64,000 nucleotides of DNA from Anaeramoeba flamelloides (GCA_027625915.1 JANTQA010000032.1:8680001-8744000); one strand, 5' to 3'. Counted from the first letter of the stretch, positions 13,726-27,365 are shown. Notes: a model not told the origin generated them from the sequence alone. Program-made: numbers and translations.

Positions 13726-16685
13726 CATTATTATTTTTATTATTTGATTCATTTATATTTTTATTCTTTAATTCCGTTTGATTTTTATTATTATTATTTT
13801 TCTTTTCAAAATCTGTTAAATAAATTGAAATTGAATTTGAAATTTTATCTTTTAATTTGTTTCTTTTTAGGAAATGTTCATTTTCTAAATCTTTTTGTTC
13901 ATCCAATATTAAATTTTTTTGCTGTTCATCATCATCATCGTCATCATCATCGTCGTCAACTTTTTTTTTTTTTGATTTTTTCTTACTATTTCTACCAAAA
14001 TGGAATAAATTATTAGATTTTTTTTTTTGAGTATCTTTATTATCAATTATTGGGGCATTTTGTTTAAATTCTTTTGTCAAAATTTTCTGAAATATTTTTT
14101 TATAATTTAGATTTTCTATTTCATGTTTTTTTTCATTTTTTTCCTTTTCAATTATTTCACTTTTTTCATTAATATATGAAATTAATTCATCTAATTTATC
14201 GATATTATTTTCGTTTTGTTCATATCTAGGTATCTGTCCATATTTTCTAATACTTGTGTATTTATTATTTTCTTTATTTTTATTTTTTAAATTATCATTA
14301 TTATTAATATAATCAGAATTTGGTTTATTTTTAATTAAATTGTTATTAAATTGTTTGTTAAGATTTGAATAATTTAGTGCTGTATTGGTGAAAGTATCTG
14401 GTATTTCTGCATCCCAAACAAATTTACCAGTTAAATCTCTAAATATGATTCTAATTTTTATTGTTTTTTTATTTTGTTTACTGGGCAATTCGTAAATTGT
14501 AATTATTGTATTATTATAATAAAACGTATGTGAAAATTGATTAAAATTTATCGTTTTTGAATTTTCAGCTTGCCTTGTTTCTTCATTATTTTGTTTAATA
14601 TTATTGATTGCATTAGTCTTATTTTTGTTCGTGTTATTATTCTTATTTTTATTCTTGCCCTTACCCTTATTAATAATTTTTTTTTTTTTCTTATTAGAAT
14701 TATTACTATTATTACTGCTGGTGTTATTATTATTTTTAATTTTATTAGTACTAAAATTGGTTTTAAATTGAAATCTAGTGCTTTTCCTGTGATTTTGTTT
14801 ATTATTAGTTGGCTGTGGCTTTTTAATTACATCTGGCAAGGAACTTGTTTTCATTATTTTTTTAGGTTTAAATTGGTTTTTGATAACTAATGGCTTTAGT
14901 TGAATTCTGTCAACCGAGTTAGACGAGGGTTTCCTTTGCATATTTCTATTTACTCTTTTTAAAATTTGTTGCTTTTTCTCAAATAAGGTTAATTTTTTTT
15001 CTGTTTCTTCATTATTTTTATTTGGATTTTGAATAGTATTTGTGTTATTATTTGTTGATAGTATTTTGGATTGATTTCTATTCATTGGCAATATTTTGGA
15101 TTCGTTTCGATTATTTTTTATTTGTTTGGTGGTTTCCTTTTTTGTTGGGGTTGTTCTTTTCTTTATTTTGATGTTGTTACTAATGAAATCATCAAAGGTA
15201 TTATTATTAAAACTTGGATTAATATAATTGATTTTATTGGTTGACTTTTTAGGATTCAAATTATATCTAGTTTTCAATTGGGCAATTCTCATTATTTTCT
15301 CTTTTTCGGTAATGAGCTCTGGAGGCAGATCATCTAATTCGTCTATTATTGAATTGATAATTTCTGGCCCTTCATTTAAAGGTAAATTGTTCCAATAATT
15401 TAATAAATATAATAAAAAGATTTCCCCTCTACATAAATGCTTTTTCATTTGCCGTTTTTTTAATTCCTCCGTTTTATTTATTTTTTTAGATGGTGAATTT
15501 TTGATTTTTAAAACATTAGGGGAAGCTTGAATCGATTTATGAGATGGTGATCGACTTTTTCTTAAAGGGGATGTTGTGGGCGAAATTGATGTTGTTGAAT
15601 TCATGGATTTCTTTTTTACATTTATTGGTTTGGATGAATTAGATGAATTGGATGAATTGGATGAATTGGATAAATTAGATGTATTGGGTGTATTGGGTGT
15701 ATTTAAATTTGAATAAGAATTTGAAACACTTTTCGAATTTAAAATCATTTTATGATTGGGATCCAAATTGGAACTTGAATGGATTGAATTCATATTTAAA
15801 GTGGTTTCAATAGTTGTGATTGACGTTAAAAGTGTTGGTTGCTGAATTGGCATGACAGAAAACTTTTCAGAATTTTGAAACTGTAACTCATTACTTTCAA
15901 TGTAATTAATTTCATCATTAAATTCAGTTAATTGTGTTAATTCACTTATTTTATTTAGATCGTTTTCAATTCTTTGATTTAGTTGTTTTCGTTTTTTGGA
16001 TCTCTTTTTTTTTTTTTTTAATTGCGTTTGATCAGAATTATAATTTTTGTAATTATAATTTGGATTAAATTGGAGATTATTTAATTCCTTTTCAAAAATA
16101 ATTAATTTTGTTAAAGTTGTAAAAATTAAGGAATTGATTTCTTTATTGGAAAATAGCTGTGTGTTTAACATTACTAAATGGAAAAAGCAATTTAATAAAT
16201 TATTTACCAATGGTGGTATTTTAAATTTTAATATTTTTTCTCTGTTTTTGCTTTCGTTTAACAATAATTTGTTCCTTTCATTGGTTAATGTTTCAAGCTT
16301 TAGTAATAATATTTGGATTAATCTGGAAATCAAGTTAGGAATAATTGAATTATCAATTCCATTAATTAAATCTGAGCAATTTGCCAAACAGATAATTGCC
16401 AATGAAGCTACTTTGGAAATATTTTTATTTAACGAACAGAGATGAAAGACAAATAAATTTATTCCTTGGCTAATTATTTCAATTTTTGGTGTTTTGGAAT
16501 TCAATTCAATGATACATATTGTAGTATAAACCCAGATACCTAAATTGAAAGTTTTTATTTCAATATTATGGTTTATTATTCCAGTGTGTTCAGAATTAGA
16601 ATTATAATTGCTGTTGTTGTTTATATTTAAATCATTATTATTATCAATATTTAAATCATCATTGTTACTATTGTTGTTATTACTA

Positions 16686-16726
<41 letters not shown>

Positions 16727-18225
16727 GCTGCTGTTTTCGTTGTTATTGTCGTTATTGTTGTTGCTGTTACTATTATTATTTAAGTTTGTTGTATTTAATA
16801 GATTATTATTTTGATGGTTATTATCAATATATTCATTTTTTTCATTTTCGCCAGTCATACTAAAAAATAATTCTTCAACAAAATTATTCAATTCATTTTT
16901 TACCTTTTCAAATTCCATTTCTCTGTTGTTTACAAATTTTATTGGTTTATTTAAAAATGAAAACAAAATATCAGAAAAAATTTCTCTAAAATTAGAATTT
17001 TCAATTTTAATTGATTCTAAAAATAATTTACTCTTATCTTGATCCTGATCTTTAGTTAACTGATTGTTGTTATTCTTATCTTTATTTTTTTTTAATTGGT
17101 CCTTATTCTGATTTGATAATTTATTTATTCGTTGTTCTTTAATTAAAAGATCATTGTTTTCATTTTTTTGAAAATTATTAAAAAGTTGGATATCTTTTGA
17201 TCTGGAAGACACTAACGAATTATAATCATAAAATCCAAAATTTTTGAATTCATCCTGATAACAAATTAAGGAAGAAATGATGGTAAGTGCATAACAAGTA
17301 ATGTCATTCGTTAAGTTATATTCTGATTTAGGATCAAAATATTTGATTAAATTACATTTATAAGAATTTATTAAATGATTGATACCTTTTAAATCATATC
17401 CAAATATCCTTGAAGAATATCTATAGATTATGTGAGTAATATGATGATCGTCCATTTTCAGTGCTTGGATTATTAAATAATAAAACTGAGACAATAAGTT
17501 TGTTGGAATTCTTTCATTTGAGCTACTAAATAAAATACAGATACTTGCATAAGATAAATTTCTTCCAGCATAATATTTTCCTTTCTTTTGGCATCCCGCA
17601 AAAAAAATTGGGCTAAATAAATAAAGAATTGGTAAACTGCGGTGATTCATTCCTTGTGGTATTTGTTTTTGAATCTTGTAAATTAAATTTAAAATTTCCA
17701 AATAAGTTGAAATATAATATGAATGCACTTGTTCATCTTTAATTAAATTACACTTTTCAAATAAATCTAGAAAATTAATATTATTAAAATAACAAATTTA
17801 AAAAAGATGGCTTTTATTAATTATGAAAACTTTTTCAAAAAAAAAAAAAAGTTAATATTAAAAAAGAAATTTATAATACATACTAAAAAAATTTCTCCAG
17901 AAAAATATTGCATTTGTTTTTGTTATTGAATAATCAGTTTTTATTGAACTTTAAAAAAAAAAAAATAATAATAATAATAATAATGATTTGAGAGAAATGA
18001 TAAAAATATTGATGATAATAATAAAAGGGTATATTAATTATTTAGTTGTTTGAAAGAAAATAAAAAAAAAAAGATTTTTCAAATTAAATTGTTACTTAAA
18101 TTGTAAATTAAGTTCAAAATCTGTTTTTTCACGAATGATGCATTTATTTTTTGGTACACCTTCCTATTTTTATTTTTATTTTTATTTTAATTTTTATTTT
18201 TATTTTTATTTTTATTATTATTATT

Positions 18226-18280
<55 letters not shown>

Positions 18281-21200
18281 TTGTTGATGTTGTGATTGTT
18301 GTTGTAATTTAAAAAAATGTATAAAGGGTGGTGATAAGAGATTTAAGATAGGAAGAGAAATAAAAATGCCATGGTTTAGATACTGCATAAAATAGAAATA
18401 GCATTCTTTAGTGGTAAGTTGTAAGAGAACTGTGGGATTTTATATTTTGGTTAAAGTTTTTTTTATCTTTTTCCTTTTCATTTTCGAAAAAAGGGTATAT
18501 TAATCTGTGAAATAAAAAGCTTTTTATTTATTGACAAAGTAATAGAATTTGTCAAAAATGTTATCTAATAAACATTTATAAATCAAGTTGTTTAAAAAAT
18601 AGAGACGTTTTAGAAAGATGTGACAAAAAGGTCTTTAAAAATAGTAATCAAAATATGTATATTTGGGTTTGTTGTATGATTTATCTACACTTTTTTGTCA
18701 AAGTTTTTTTGGTGCAAATCTAGATAAATAATATACGTTTTGTTTTATTATTTATTTTGTTTTGAGATAAATCAAGAAATAAATAAATGACTAGCCTCTA
18801 ATTCTTGCTAATTTTTATTGAAAGTCATTTTAATACTCACAAATAAAAAATTTCATGTTTAATTTATTGTGTAATTTTTGGGTAAACAAATTCTAAAAGT
18901 TCTTCAATTCATTAAAATATTGTTTTGTAAGCGAAACAAGGTAGATCATTTCAATTTCGATTTAGTTGAATTACTTTTGAAAGAAATTATTAATTAATAT
19001 TATTTTTTTTTGAATTTTCATTTTTTATTAAATTACAAGATAAAAATCAAGACACCCAATTTATTTTCCCCAAATTGTTCTCTCAACGACTATTATTTTT
19101 ATGAATAAATAATATATAAAATAAAAAAAAATAATAATTACGTAATTGTGATGATTTCTGTCATCTAGATCGAACTCTAAAACAGTAAGGTTCTCTTTTA
19201 AGTGTATAAATTTTTCATAATCTTTTTCCTCGATTAAAGGATTTGGGAGATCAAATAATAAATGATGTATTTTTAAAGTAAATAATAGAAATGAGCGTTT
19301 CCATTGGATCATAACTGGCATCCATTCTTTGATTTTGAAAAATATTTTTTTTAATTTCACCCAATGGTAACGGTTAGATGTTTGGGATACAATACAAATG
19401 TTGAAAAATGCCTATTGTTTTGTGTTGTAAATATTATTATGATGATGATGATGATATTAATATTTACATTTTCAAATAATCTTATAATAAAAAAAAAAAA
19501 AAGAAAATATTTACATTGATGATTTTACCAACAAAATTATAAATTTCTTTTCTTTGATTTTTTAAATTTTGTTTATTAAGAAATGAACAAATAATTTCTA
19601 TAAAAAAATCAAAAATTGAATCCCAAGTTTTTCTTGATATATAAGCTGATTTTTTTTGAGTTGTTAAAAGTTCAAAAATATTTATAATTTTATTCCATTT
19701 TTTTAGGGTTGCTTGGTATGTAAGAAGATTCAATTTGATATAAAAAATATTTTTTATTAAAGAAATGATTGATGTGATAAGATGCTGTGACAAATCTTTT
19801 AATTCATCTGGTTGTTCCTTTTTTAATTTAAATTTTGTTTCAATAATAATAAGGATAAGAATAATAATATATTTGGAAAATTAATACAAAATTTTTATAA
19901 ATTAAAAGAAGAAGTAAGTATTTTTTACCAAAAGCCATTTCTCAACCACATCTACAATTTTCATTTTTAAATTTTCATATGTCTCGGGTAATTGAAATGT
20001 TTGGGAAAAGATTTCAAAAATTATATCCATTATTTCTGAATCTTTGTAAATGATTTTTGAAAATTCGGAATCATCAATGCAAAATAATATAAAATTAATT
20101 ATTTCTAAATGTAAGGGCTGTGGACATTTCATTCTAAATCCAATTTCTATTTTAAAAAAAATATTTTGTTTGTTTTTTTTTTTTTTAATTAGACCCATTA
20201 GTATAACGTTGAGGATTTCAAATAAATAAATGATCAAAATAATAAGAGAACAATAGAAAGAAATTTTTTTTTTTTTTTTAAAATAACACTAAATAATTAA
20301 TAGAGACAATTGAAAAAATTTAATGTACAGTAGTGAGAAAACGTTTGAGAATTCAATTGCTCAAAATTACATTTGATTTTTTTTCTGATCTGGATAAGTG
20401 GTGCAATTAGGAACTGTTTTATTTAGAAAAAAAAAAAAAAAAAATCTCAAATACAAGGTACAGTTGTGTTAAAAAAGTGAGGAATAAAATTTTTAAAAGG
20501 TGTTACACAAATTATTTTATTAGCTCTTTTAATCAATTTGAATGACACCTTGTAAACTTTTTAGTAATCACTTTTTTTAATGGCTGTAGTGCAATTTGAA
20601 GTTTTTTTGTTTTCAGTTTCAATTTGAAAGTTTCTTTTTTTTTTTTTTTAGGTGACGAGTAATTTGAAAAAAAAGTATATTAAGTAAATTTAAGGACTAT
20701 CCTAATTTTATGTTCTATGGGTATTGAAATACAATATAATAGTCAATAAAAAGGATTTAATAGTTTGTGTATTAAATAAAAATCAAAATATTGCAATTTT
20801 AGGATTTTTGAGGATTTTGTGTGCAAAACCATCATTATTAATCCAAAAAAATTAGTGGAATTCTAGAATAAAACAAGCTAAATTTGAAAATCATTTTTTT
20901 TTGCCAATTATGAAAAAAATCACCATTTTATTTTCAAGTATATTTATACTTTCCCTAAACTCTATAATATTTGAAAAGAAACTGAAGTGGCCTTTTCAGA
21001 AGGAAGTTTTGGATTTTGGAACCTTTTAAAGGTAGATTTCAATTTTGGATAACAGAGAAAATGGTTTTACCAAAATGACAAAAATTTGGAAAAAAAGTTA
21101 TAATTTTAATTTTTAACAATAACTCTTGATTCAACATTCTTCTTTTAGGTTATAAATATGTTGTTGGTTATAAGAGTAATGTTCAATTGCCATAAAATCT

Positions 21201-23997
21201 GGATAGTTATTGAAAATTCAAAAAGAAATTTATCAAATTTTGAAATTGAAAAATAAAGTAAAATTCTGATTATTACAAATACCAGACTTACTTTCAAAGC
21301 TATTTCCAGAAATGAATTATTGTTTTTAAAAGTTTGGTGCATATTTCTTGGTTTTGAAAAGTTAAAAATTGTACATATTTTCTAATTATTTCAAAAAAAA
21401 AAAACATTTTCTTAAAATGAAGAAAGAAATCTTCTTTTCTATATTGAGAAGTGTATAAAAATAGACTTTGAAAATAAAACCACTAAGTTTTGAAATAACG
21501 CAGTTTAAAAAATCTACTTTATCTCAAAAAAAAAAAAAATATTATAATTATTTTAAATTTTGAAAAAATTATAATTTCTTTATGAGACACGTAGATTTGC
21601 AAATCGATTTTTTCTTTTTATTTAACAAAAAATTATGAGAAAAATCATCAAACCATTAAACTAGTAAATTTTCCCAAAATAATTTTTCAAAACCTGGAAA
21701 ATTCAGCTTAAAATCTAAAGAAATGCTTTTTAATTTATTTATTTATTTACAAATAATAACTACTAGCACAATCTGGATTATTCCAATGAATCAGTAATAA
21801 TCCAAAGATTGTGAGCATTAATAGGTTTTACAATTATTTATCAATTTTTTAAAGATTTTTCAACAAATAAAACGAATTCAAATGCATAATTCAATATATA
21901 AAAAAAAATAGATATTATCAAATACCTGTTTTTAATACAAACAGTTCCTTGTTTATACTCTTGATATTTGAAATAATATATTGACAAGTCTTTTACATTT
22001 TTAGAAATTTAATTAATTGTAGATTCCAGAAAAAAAAATAATTTTTTCAGATCTTCAAAATTCAATATTTGATATATTTTTCTAGTATTTTTAATTTAAG
22101 ATTAGATTCACAATGTTATTGTTCTTACAGACCCTCAAAAATTACTAAAAGTGTGATTTCTTCAAAATAAATTTTTTTTTCGAATTTTTCTTTTTCTAAT
22201 TTGGCCCAATTTCAAAAAATACAACCAAATAGAGATTAGACCTTTGGACTGAAAATTTCAATTGGGAAAAATGAATTCTTTTTAAAAATGACAACTCATT
22301 TCTTCAAAATTGGTAAAGGATTCTGTTTATCAAGTTTAATTGAATCCTTGTGAAAATAAGTGCTATATTAACTTTGGGATTAAAAAAATCAATTAGGGTT
22401 ATTACTCCTATTTGAAATTTAAATGGAATAAAAGTTCATCTGATTATCTTTGTTGTCCTCGTTCAAAATTCCTTACATTTAGGATTGTTTGTTCACCCAA
22501 TATGTATATTTATCAATAAAAAAGTATCAAGACAAGAAATAGAGGATCACAAATTACAATCTATTACTTTGCAATTTAATAGCTCAAAAAAAATTAATAA
22601 GAGTTGCTGATACAGTAAAAAATGGTTCATTAAAATAGTTTCTGAAAAACCCACATTTATTGGGTTCGGTGTTTGATTTTGAGTTCTGAATTTAAAGTAA
22701 AAATCAAAAATTGAAAAATTGAGAAAAGATATATTACAAACCTTCATTTTCAAGTAAACCTATTTTGACACAGACAATTGGATAAAGCGTTGACAAAAAT
22801 TCATTTTTCAGAACTTGAATCCAAAATAATCTATTCTCAGTTTTAGTTTGAATAAATTCTAACAACATATGGAAAGAGTTCACCCTTTCTTCGTTTGTGT
22901 TTTGAGTTTTGTCTTTTTCATTCACTTTGTAAACTTGTGCTATTTTTTGAAAAAAAAAAAAAGAAAACAAAATTTTTGAACAAAAAAAAAAAAAAAAAAA
23001 CAAATTAAAATTGTCCAGAAAGAAAGAAACAAAAGAAAACTTCAAAAATTATAGTGATAAAGAAAAAACAAGAATATAATTATACTATGATTTGGTGGGT
23101 GCAGAAATCTAATGGGGAAGGGTTTTAAGTCCTCGGCAAAGGTGTCAAAACAAAATGTTGATTGAATTAAAGATTTAATTTTGTCATCATTATTTTTTTT
23201 CAGGATATCAAGGTATTTCAATAAAAAATCTATTCCTGTTGTTCGAGTTTTTTGTTTTTGATCAAGACTGGTTAAAAATTCAAAAAGGCCAACTATGCGT
23301 TGTTTAAAAATTAAAGACAAAAAATTAATAAAAGAATTTATTCATTTTTCAAAGTGTTCATCGAATTCCGATTGTTTCACAAAAATAAATATGTCTGGTA
23401 AAAATCTTACTACAGCTTCTGTATTGCCACTTCCCTTGGAAAAGTTCTTTGCAACAATTCAATAATTTTTCAAACAAGGAAAAAAGTAATTGCAATTCGG
23501 CTTGTGTGGGCGGCTTGACAGCTATTTCGAAAAGAGAAATAATGAGAAAAGAAACAAGTTGTTTTTCATTTATTAATAATGTGTTTAGTTTTAAATTACA
23601 AGAGACACCGATGTGCTTTGAAGGTTGGTTTGCTGATGGAAACCAATTTTTAAAAATTGTAATTTTCTTGTTAATTTAGTTTTTTTTCGAAAATAAAGCC
23701 CAAAATCCCTTTTTTTTTTTTTTGTTTTTTGTTTGTTATCTTCAATTTTGGCATGGTCAAAGAAAAATACAAACCTTTTTTGCTTTTAGTTCCTCTTTGG
23801 TAACCATTAAAACAGTCCAAAAGTGAGGAATAAATGAGTGAAGAGTGTTTTTGGAAAAAGAGTTTTTCTTCTTCAGGATCAAAGCTCGACAATTCCAAAT
23901 AATTGGCAAGTGCCTTCATCCGCTTGATTGTTTTGCGGTTGTTGTCAAGAAAGAAGCTTTTCTTTTTTTTGGATTGTTTTGTTTCTTTGTTGTCCAT
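12614..23997 (-). CDS. RALGAPA: RalGAP alpha-subunit homologue (Rap/Ran-GAP protein), ten exons
   Basis: Exons 5' to 3': 23775-23997, 23411-23632, 23086-23292, 22742-22939, 19929-20146, 19515-19817, 19142-19411, 18096-18163, 17884-17948, 12614-17766; all GT-AG with consistent phases, about 2,308 residues (human RALGAPA1 is about 2,036). From memory it matches the human protein from its N terminus (KRMKALANYLE, FFQKHSSLIY) through the mid region (WRNFFNLFEKCNLI against WRRMLGILGDVNSI) and IRIIFRDLTGKFVWD to the C-terminal GAP domain, starting at EFVSGLGWEI near residue 2087. The Asn-thumb segment reads KIINNSSIIIFWSQH, so the likely catalytic Asn (about 2163) is kept. In the known complex this subunit activates GTP hydrolysis on Ral/Rheb-type GTPases in the cytosol. 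Low-complexity inserts include ~31 Asn, ten Asp and Lys runs. Exons 18096-18163 and 17884-17948 are short but fit phase and homology. Confidence 0.9.
13646..13725 (-). repeat. ATT microsatellite encoding an Asn tract in the RalGAP gene
   Basis: Pure ATT units on the plus strand, read as AAT codons on the minus strand, giving about 30 Asn, followed by an Asp run. The plus-strand ORFs over this region (poly-Ile, poly-Leu) are shadows. A similar but shorter Asn tract is at about 16685-16735. Confidence 0.92.
18165..18290. repeat. TTTTTAT and TTG simple repeats in a RalGAP intron
   Basis: A run of TTTTTA-type units is followed by a TTG run at 18228-18279. On the minus strand this would read CAA/AAC/ACA, but no frame connects to the flanking exons, and the 18096-18163 exon begins just beyond the repeat. 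It is therefore placed in the intron between 18163 and 19142. Confidence 0.8.
20461..20586. mobile_element. Short Tc1/mariner-type MITE in a RalGAP intron
   Basis: A 126-bp element flanked by TA (20459-20460 and 20587-20588). The left end is CAGTTGTGTTAAAAAAGTGA; the right end read on the minus strand is CAGCCATTAAAAAAAGTGAT, and the similarity continues inward through AAGGTGT. A related-looking single end (CAGTAGTGAGAAAACG) lies at 20328 without a partner. It sits in the 2.6-kb intron between 20146 and 22742. Confidence 0.65.
20687..20995 (+). repeat. Dispersed repeat with decayed hairpin, copy 1
   Basis: Aligns by eye with 35542-35859 from AATTTAAGGACTAT onward, including TCAAAATATTGCAATTTT. 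Near its end is a decayed hairpin (TTATTTTCAAGTATATT against ATAATATTTGAAAAGAAA) that is nearly perfect in the other copy. Non-coding; it lies in the same RalGAP intron as the 20461 MITE. Confidence 0.65.
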
Positions 23998-25101
23998 AAA
24001 ATGTTTGGTTTTTGTTCAAGTGATTTGGGGAAAAAGATACGAAGAATAACCAAATAAGTGTAATAAAAATGCTTTTGAATTTATCTACTATTGGTTTAAA
24101 GGCAACCTTTAACAAGAGAATTCAAAAATAGGTTGAAAGTTTGCAAAAATTAAGAGACAAAACAAAAAATTTAAAATTTAAAAAAGCAAGGAAATTTTAA
24201 AAAATGATCATCTCTAAAAGGTCTTTATGAAAAAGAGCGTGGAACACTTTGAATTTAAAATCTCAATTTTCGTTTTATTGAATATTTGTAATATAATCTT
24301 TTTAATTTTTCCTTTTGTAAATCGAACAAAAATAAAAACATTTTTGTTTTATAGGTTTCAAATAAAAAGATAATTCCGAAAATCGTTTTTAATCGAGAGT
24401 TTGTTTCTTTCATTTTTTATCCAACATTCGTCAATTTACAAAATTTGTAACTTAATTTCTCAATTTGGGATGCTAGTCTCTTTTTTCGAAAATATTTCTG
24501 ACAAAAATGTTGTTTTGTGTTTTTTTTTTTCAGAAATAGCCTAAAATTAATTTAGATTTTGTACTCCAATCCCCTTTTCAAAACAAGACTAAAAGTAGTG
24601 TTCAATAACAACATCAATCAAAATAAAGGAAAAATAAGATTTTTCAATCTCAAAAAAGTCATAAATTTACAAAATTTCGAAAAAATTAAAACTAGCTTGC
24701 AGGTTGATAAAAATTATTTAGTAACAAATTATTTTTGTTTGAAATTGAAATAAATCGAGTTTTTTTTGTTTTTTCTACCCAATAACACATATTTTCTTTT
24801 TTCTGAGTCTTTGAAAAAAGAATTCTTTTTCAACGAAGGACTATGGTGTTTTTGTAGGGTGGGGTAAGGTGAGTTTTTTTTCTCTCAAAGTTTTTAAAAA
24901 AAATAATTTATTACTTGTTTTTTATTTATTTGAACCTTACTACAAGCCATTTTGCCAAATTTTCATCTTAATAAAAGTCATTATTTGTGAAATATTTGAA
25001 CAGCTTTTACCCCTTTAAAATCCAAACACCCAAAAGCACAAACCTCAAACGATACCAAAAAAACAAATACAAAACCAGCAAAAGTGTGACAAAATAATTG
25101 T

Positions 25102-25353
25102 ATGGCCACAATATCTTCAAATCCCCACCACTGGAGAATTCGGTTTAGTTATGTATTGCATGTAATTTTTACAATCTGTATGGTACACAAGAAACTATTA
25201 CCTGAGCATTGGTCTATTAGGAATTGTGCTCACCAAAAAATGGTAAATTCGCAATTTGTCGGAATGTATATCAACAAAAAAGAATATTATCAAAACAACA
25301 AAAGAGATCGAATCTATCGAGGACACTTAGTCATAAGAAGTTCAATCAAATAA
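25102..25353 (+). CDS. Unassigned 83-codon ORF in a less AT-rich patch
   Basis: ATG follows an in-frame TGA closely. The product begins MATISSNPHHWRIRFSYVLH, is basic and has one modest hydrophobic stretch (VLHVIFTICMV). Base composition is visibly less AT-rich than the flanks, which argues for function. The minus strand here also has a good donor (CTCAG|GTAATA at about 25202) ending an open frame with IYHFLVSTIPNRPML, so the real exon could be on that strand. No homology is recognised; which strand is coding, or whether either is, remains open. Confidence 0.25.
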   Translation: MATISSNPHHWRIRFSYVLHVIFTICMVHKKLLPEHWSIRNCAHQKMVNSQFVGMYINKKEYYQNNKRDRIYRGHLVIRSSIK

Positions 25354-27365
25354 ACAAAAGAATAATTTTGTGATCCTCAGTAAGCATATTTCTCTATTAC
25401 ATTTGCCATTGGACTCAATAAGTATTTTCCGATTAAAAAACAAATTTGGGTTTTGAAGAATGAACCAAATTAAAAAAGAAAGTAAAAGTGTTAATTTTTT
25501 GGTTTGCTCTGAGCTTGTGGGTGTGTTTGTTTTTGAAAAAACAAAAAGTGTTCACAATGTAAAAGTTGTTGAAAAAATGAATTTACCTTGATTAAAAATT
25601 TCGTTTCAGTATTCCTCTGTTTGGAATCAATTTGTTCTTTTTATAAAGAGAAGAGGAATGTATGGGTGTCTTCTCTTTAATGAGTTGATAAGTAAAGTAG
25701 GAACCTTTTTTTGAAAGTCAAACATAGTTATTCTCTCATTTTAAAATTTTAGTATTTCTTCATTGGGCATTAATTCTTCTTTTCTTGAAATATTCCAAAA
25801 CTAAAGTAATATTTAAAGTGGTGTGCTGCCATAGTTGTTTTTGGTTTCTGAGTTTTGGAGATCATTTGTATTGTCTCTCTTTTAAAATTTTAGTTTCTGT
25901 TGGGAGTTTTATAAATCCAAAAATTACTTTGAATTTTAAAAAAAGTTTTTAATTTGATAAATAAATTTTAAAATTAAATTTGAGATAAATAAAATACTCA
26001 AAACGATTTCTACTTCAATGAAATTAACTTAGTATATCCAAAAAAAATTATTTTAGATCTCTAATAAAAAAAATTATTGGATTTTTTTGAGATTGGTGAA
26101 ATAGATTAATTTTAAACAATAAAACTCCTTTAATTAATATTTCGAATGACTGATAGATCTAGAATTTTTGTTCTTAAAATATAGATAGTATTTGGGATAA
26201 AAAAATCAAATATTAAAATTTTATCAAAAGTTTTTCATTAGTGTTATTTTCCAATTAAATTGTAAAACTTTTTATTTCAAGTTCCAGAATGGTTATTAAT
26301 TATTACTGTTAAAATAAAATTAGCAGAGGAAAAATTTTGTATTAGAGTTAACTACAGAAGAAAGTTTAATTTATTATATATAAATATCATTTCAAACGAT
26401 TTTGTTAAGATCTTTGGATTTTCTTCAACTTATAAACGAGAGAAATATTTTAGGATATGAACTATAAAATTTTCATTTTTCAATTGGAAAATAAGGGTAT
26501 ATTAAGAATTACCAAAAAACATCGAGGTCGACCCAATATGATCTGAATATTTTTTCATAAATTCCCGAAAATGGGCTAAAAGAAGTTTAATGACTATTTT
26601 ACAGATACTTTAAAAAAAAATTCTTTTTCCCCACTTTTTACAAATTACTATTTATCGAAAGAAATTGGATAAAATTTATTTAACTTGATTTGTTTTGAAA
26701 ACAACTTTTGGTTTTCCTTTTGTTATTTTGGTTTTTGAAAAATCATATTTAAGGGAGTTAAATATAATGTCCCTCTTTTTTTTTATTTTAAAGATCAAAC
26801 CATTTGGGAAAACAAAGGAAACAAGTCAAAAAAGACCAACACGGTTTTTAATTGGGAACTTCAATAGAACCCGAAAACTCAAAAGTAAGATCAATAACAG
26901 TGATCAAAATAATGCATACACTAAGACTACTATCTGTGTTTCAAACTATTATCCATGTTTTTTTTTTCTTCTGTTTCCAAGGAAACATCCAATTTACTAA
27001 CAAATAGTATACACAAGTTCAAATCAATTTTGATAGAAAAGACTGGTTATTTTCAGTAAAATTTAAATTATTAATGCAAACAGCTGAAAATTTTCCATAA
27101 TATTCTCAATTTTTTTGAATTTTATTGTTTTTTTTTGAAACTAAATCCTAAAATTCATGTATTTCCAGAGATAATAATTTAAATGTAAATCTGTGAAGGG
27201 ATGGTTTAATTATGATCAGATGATAATTTATGGGATCAAAATTTCTAGATTTATGTATGAATAATAAAATTCCTATTTTAATAGAATTAATATATTTCTG
27301 AGGAATATCAGTGATCCAATTTAAAAATATTTTTTGAATTGTAAAAAAAAATGAATTAAACCCCA

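Noticed and set aside
13502-13781. Plus-strand poly-Ile and poly-Leu ORFs, and a minus-strand poly-Met/Ile ORF
   Set aside because: They are other-frame readings of the ATT microsatellite that encodes Asn in the RalGAP exon on the minus strand.
16608-16814. Plus-strand poly-Leu ORF
   Set aside because: Shadow of a second Asn-rich segment of the RalGAP last exon.
18228-18279. TTG repeat as a coding poly-Gln or poly-Asn exon
   Set aside because: Frames that are open across the repeat meet stops at its edges, and the RalGAP phases close without it.
23449-23679. Plus-strand ORF of 76 codons
   Set aside because: The minus strand here is RalGAP exon 23411-23632, supported by homology and splice phase.
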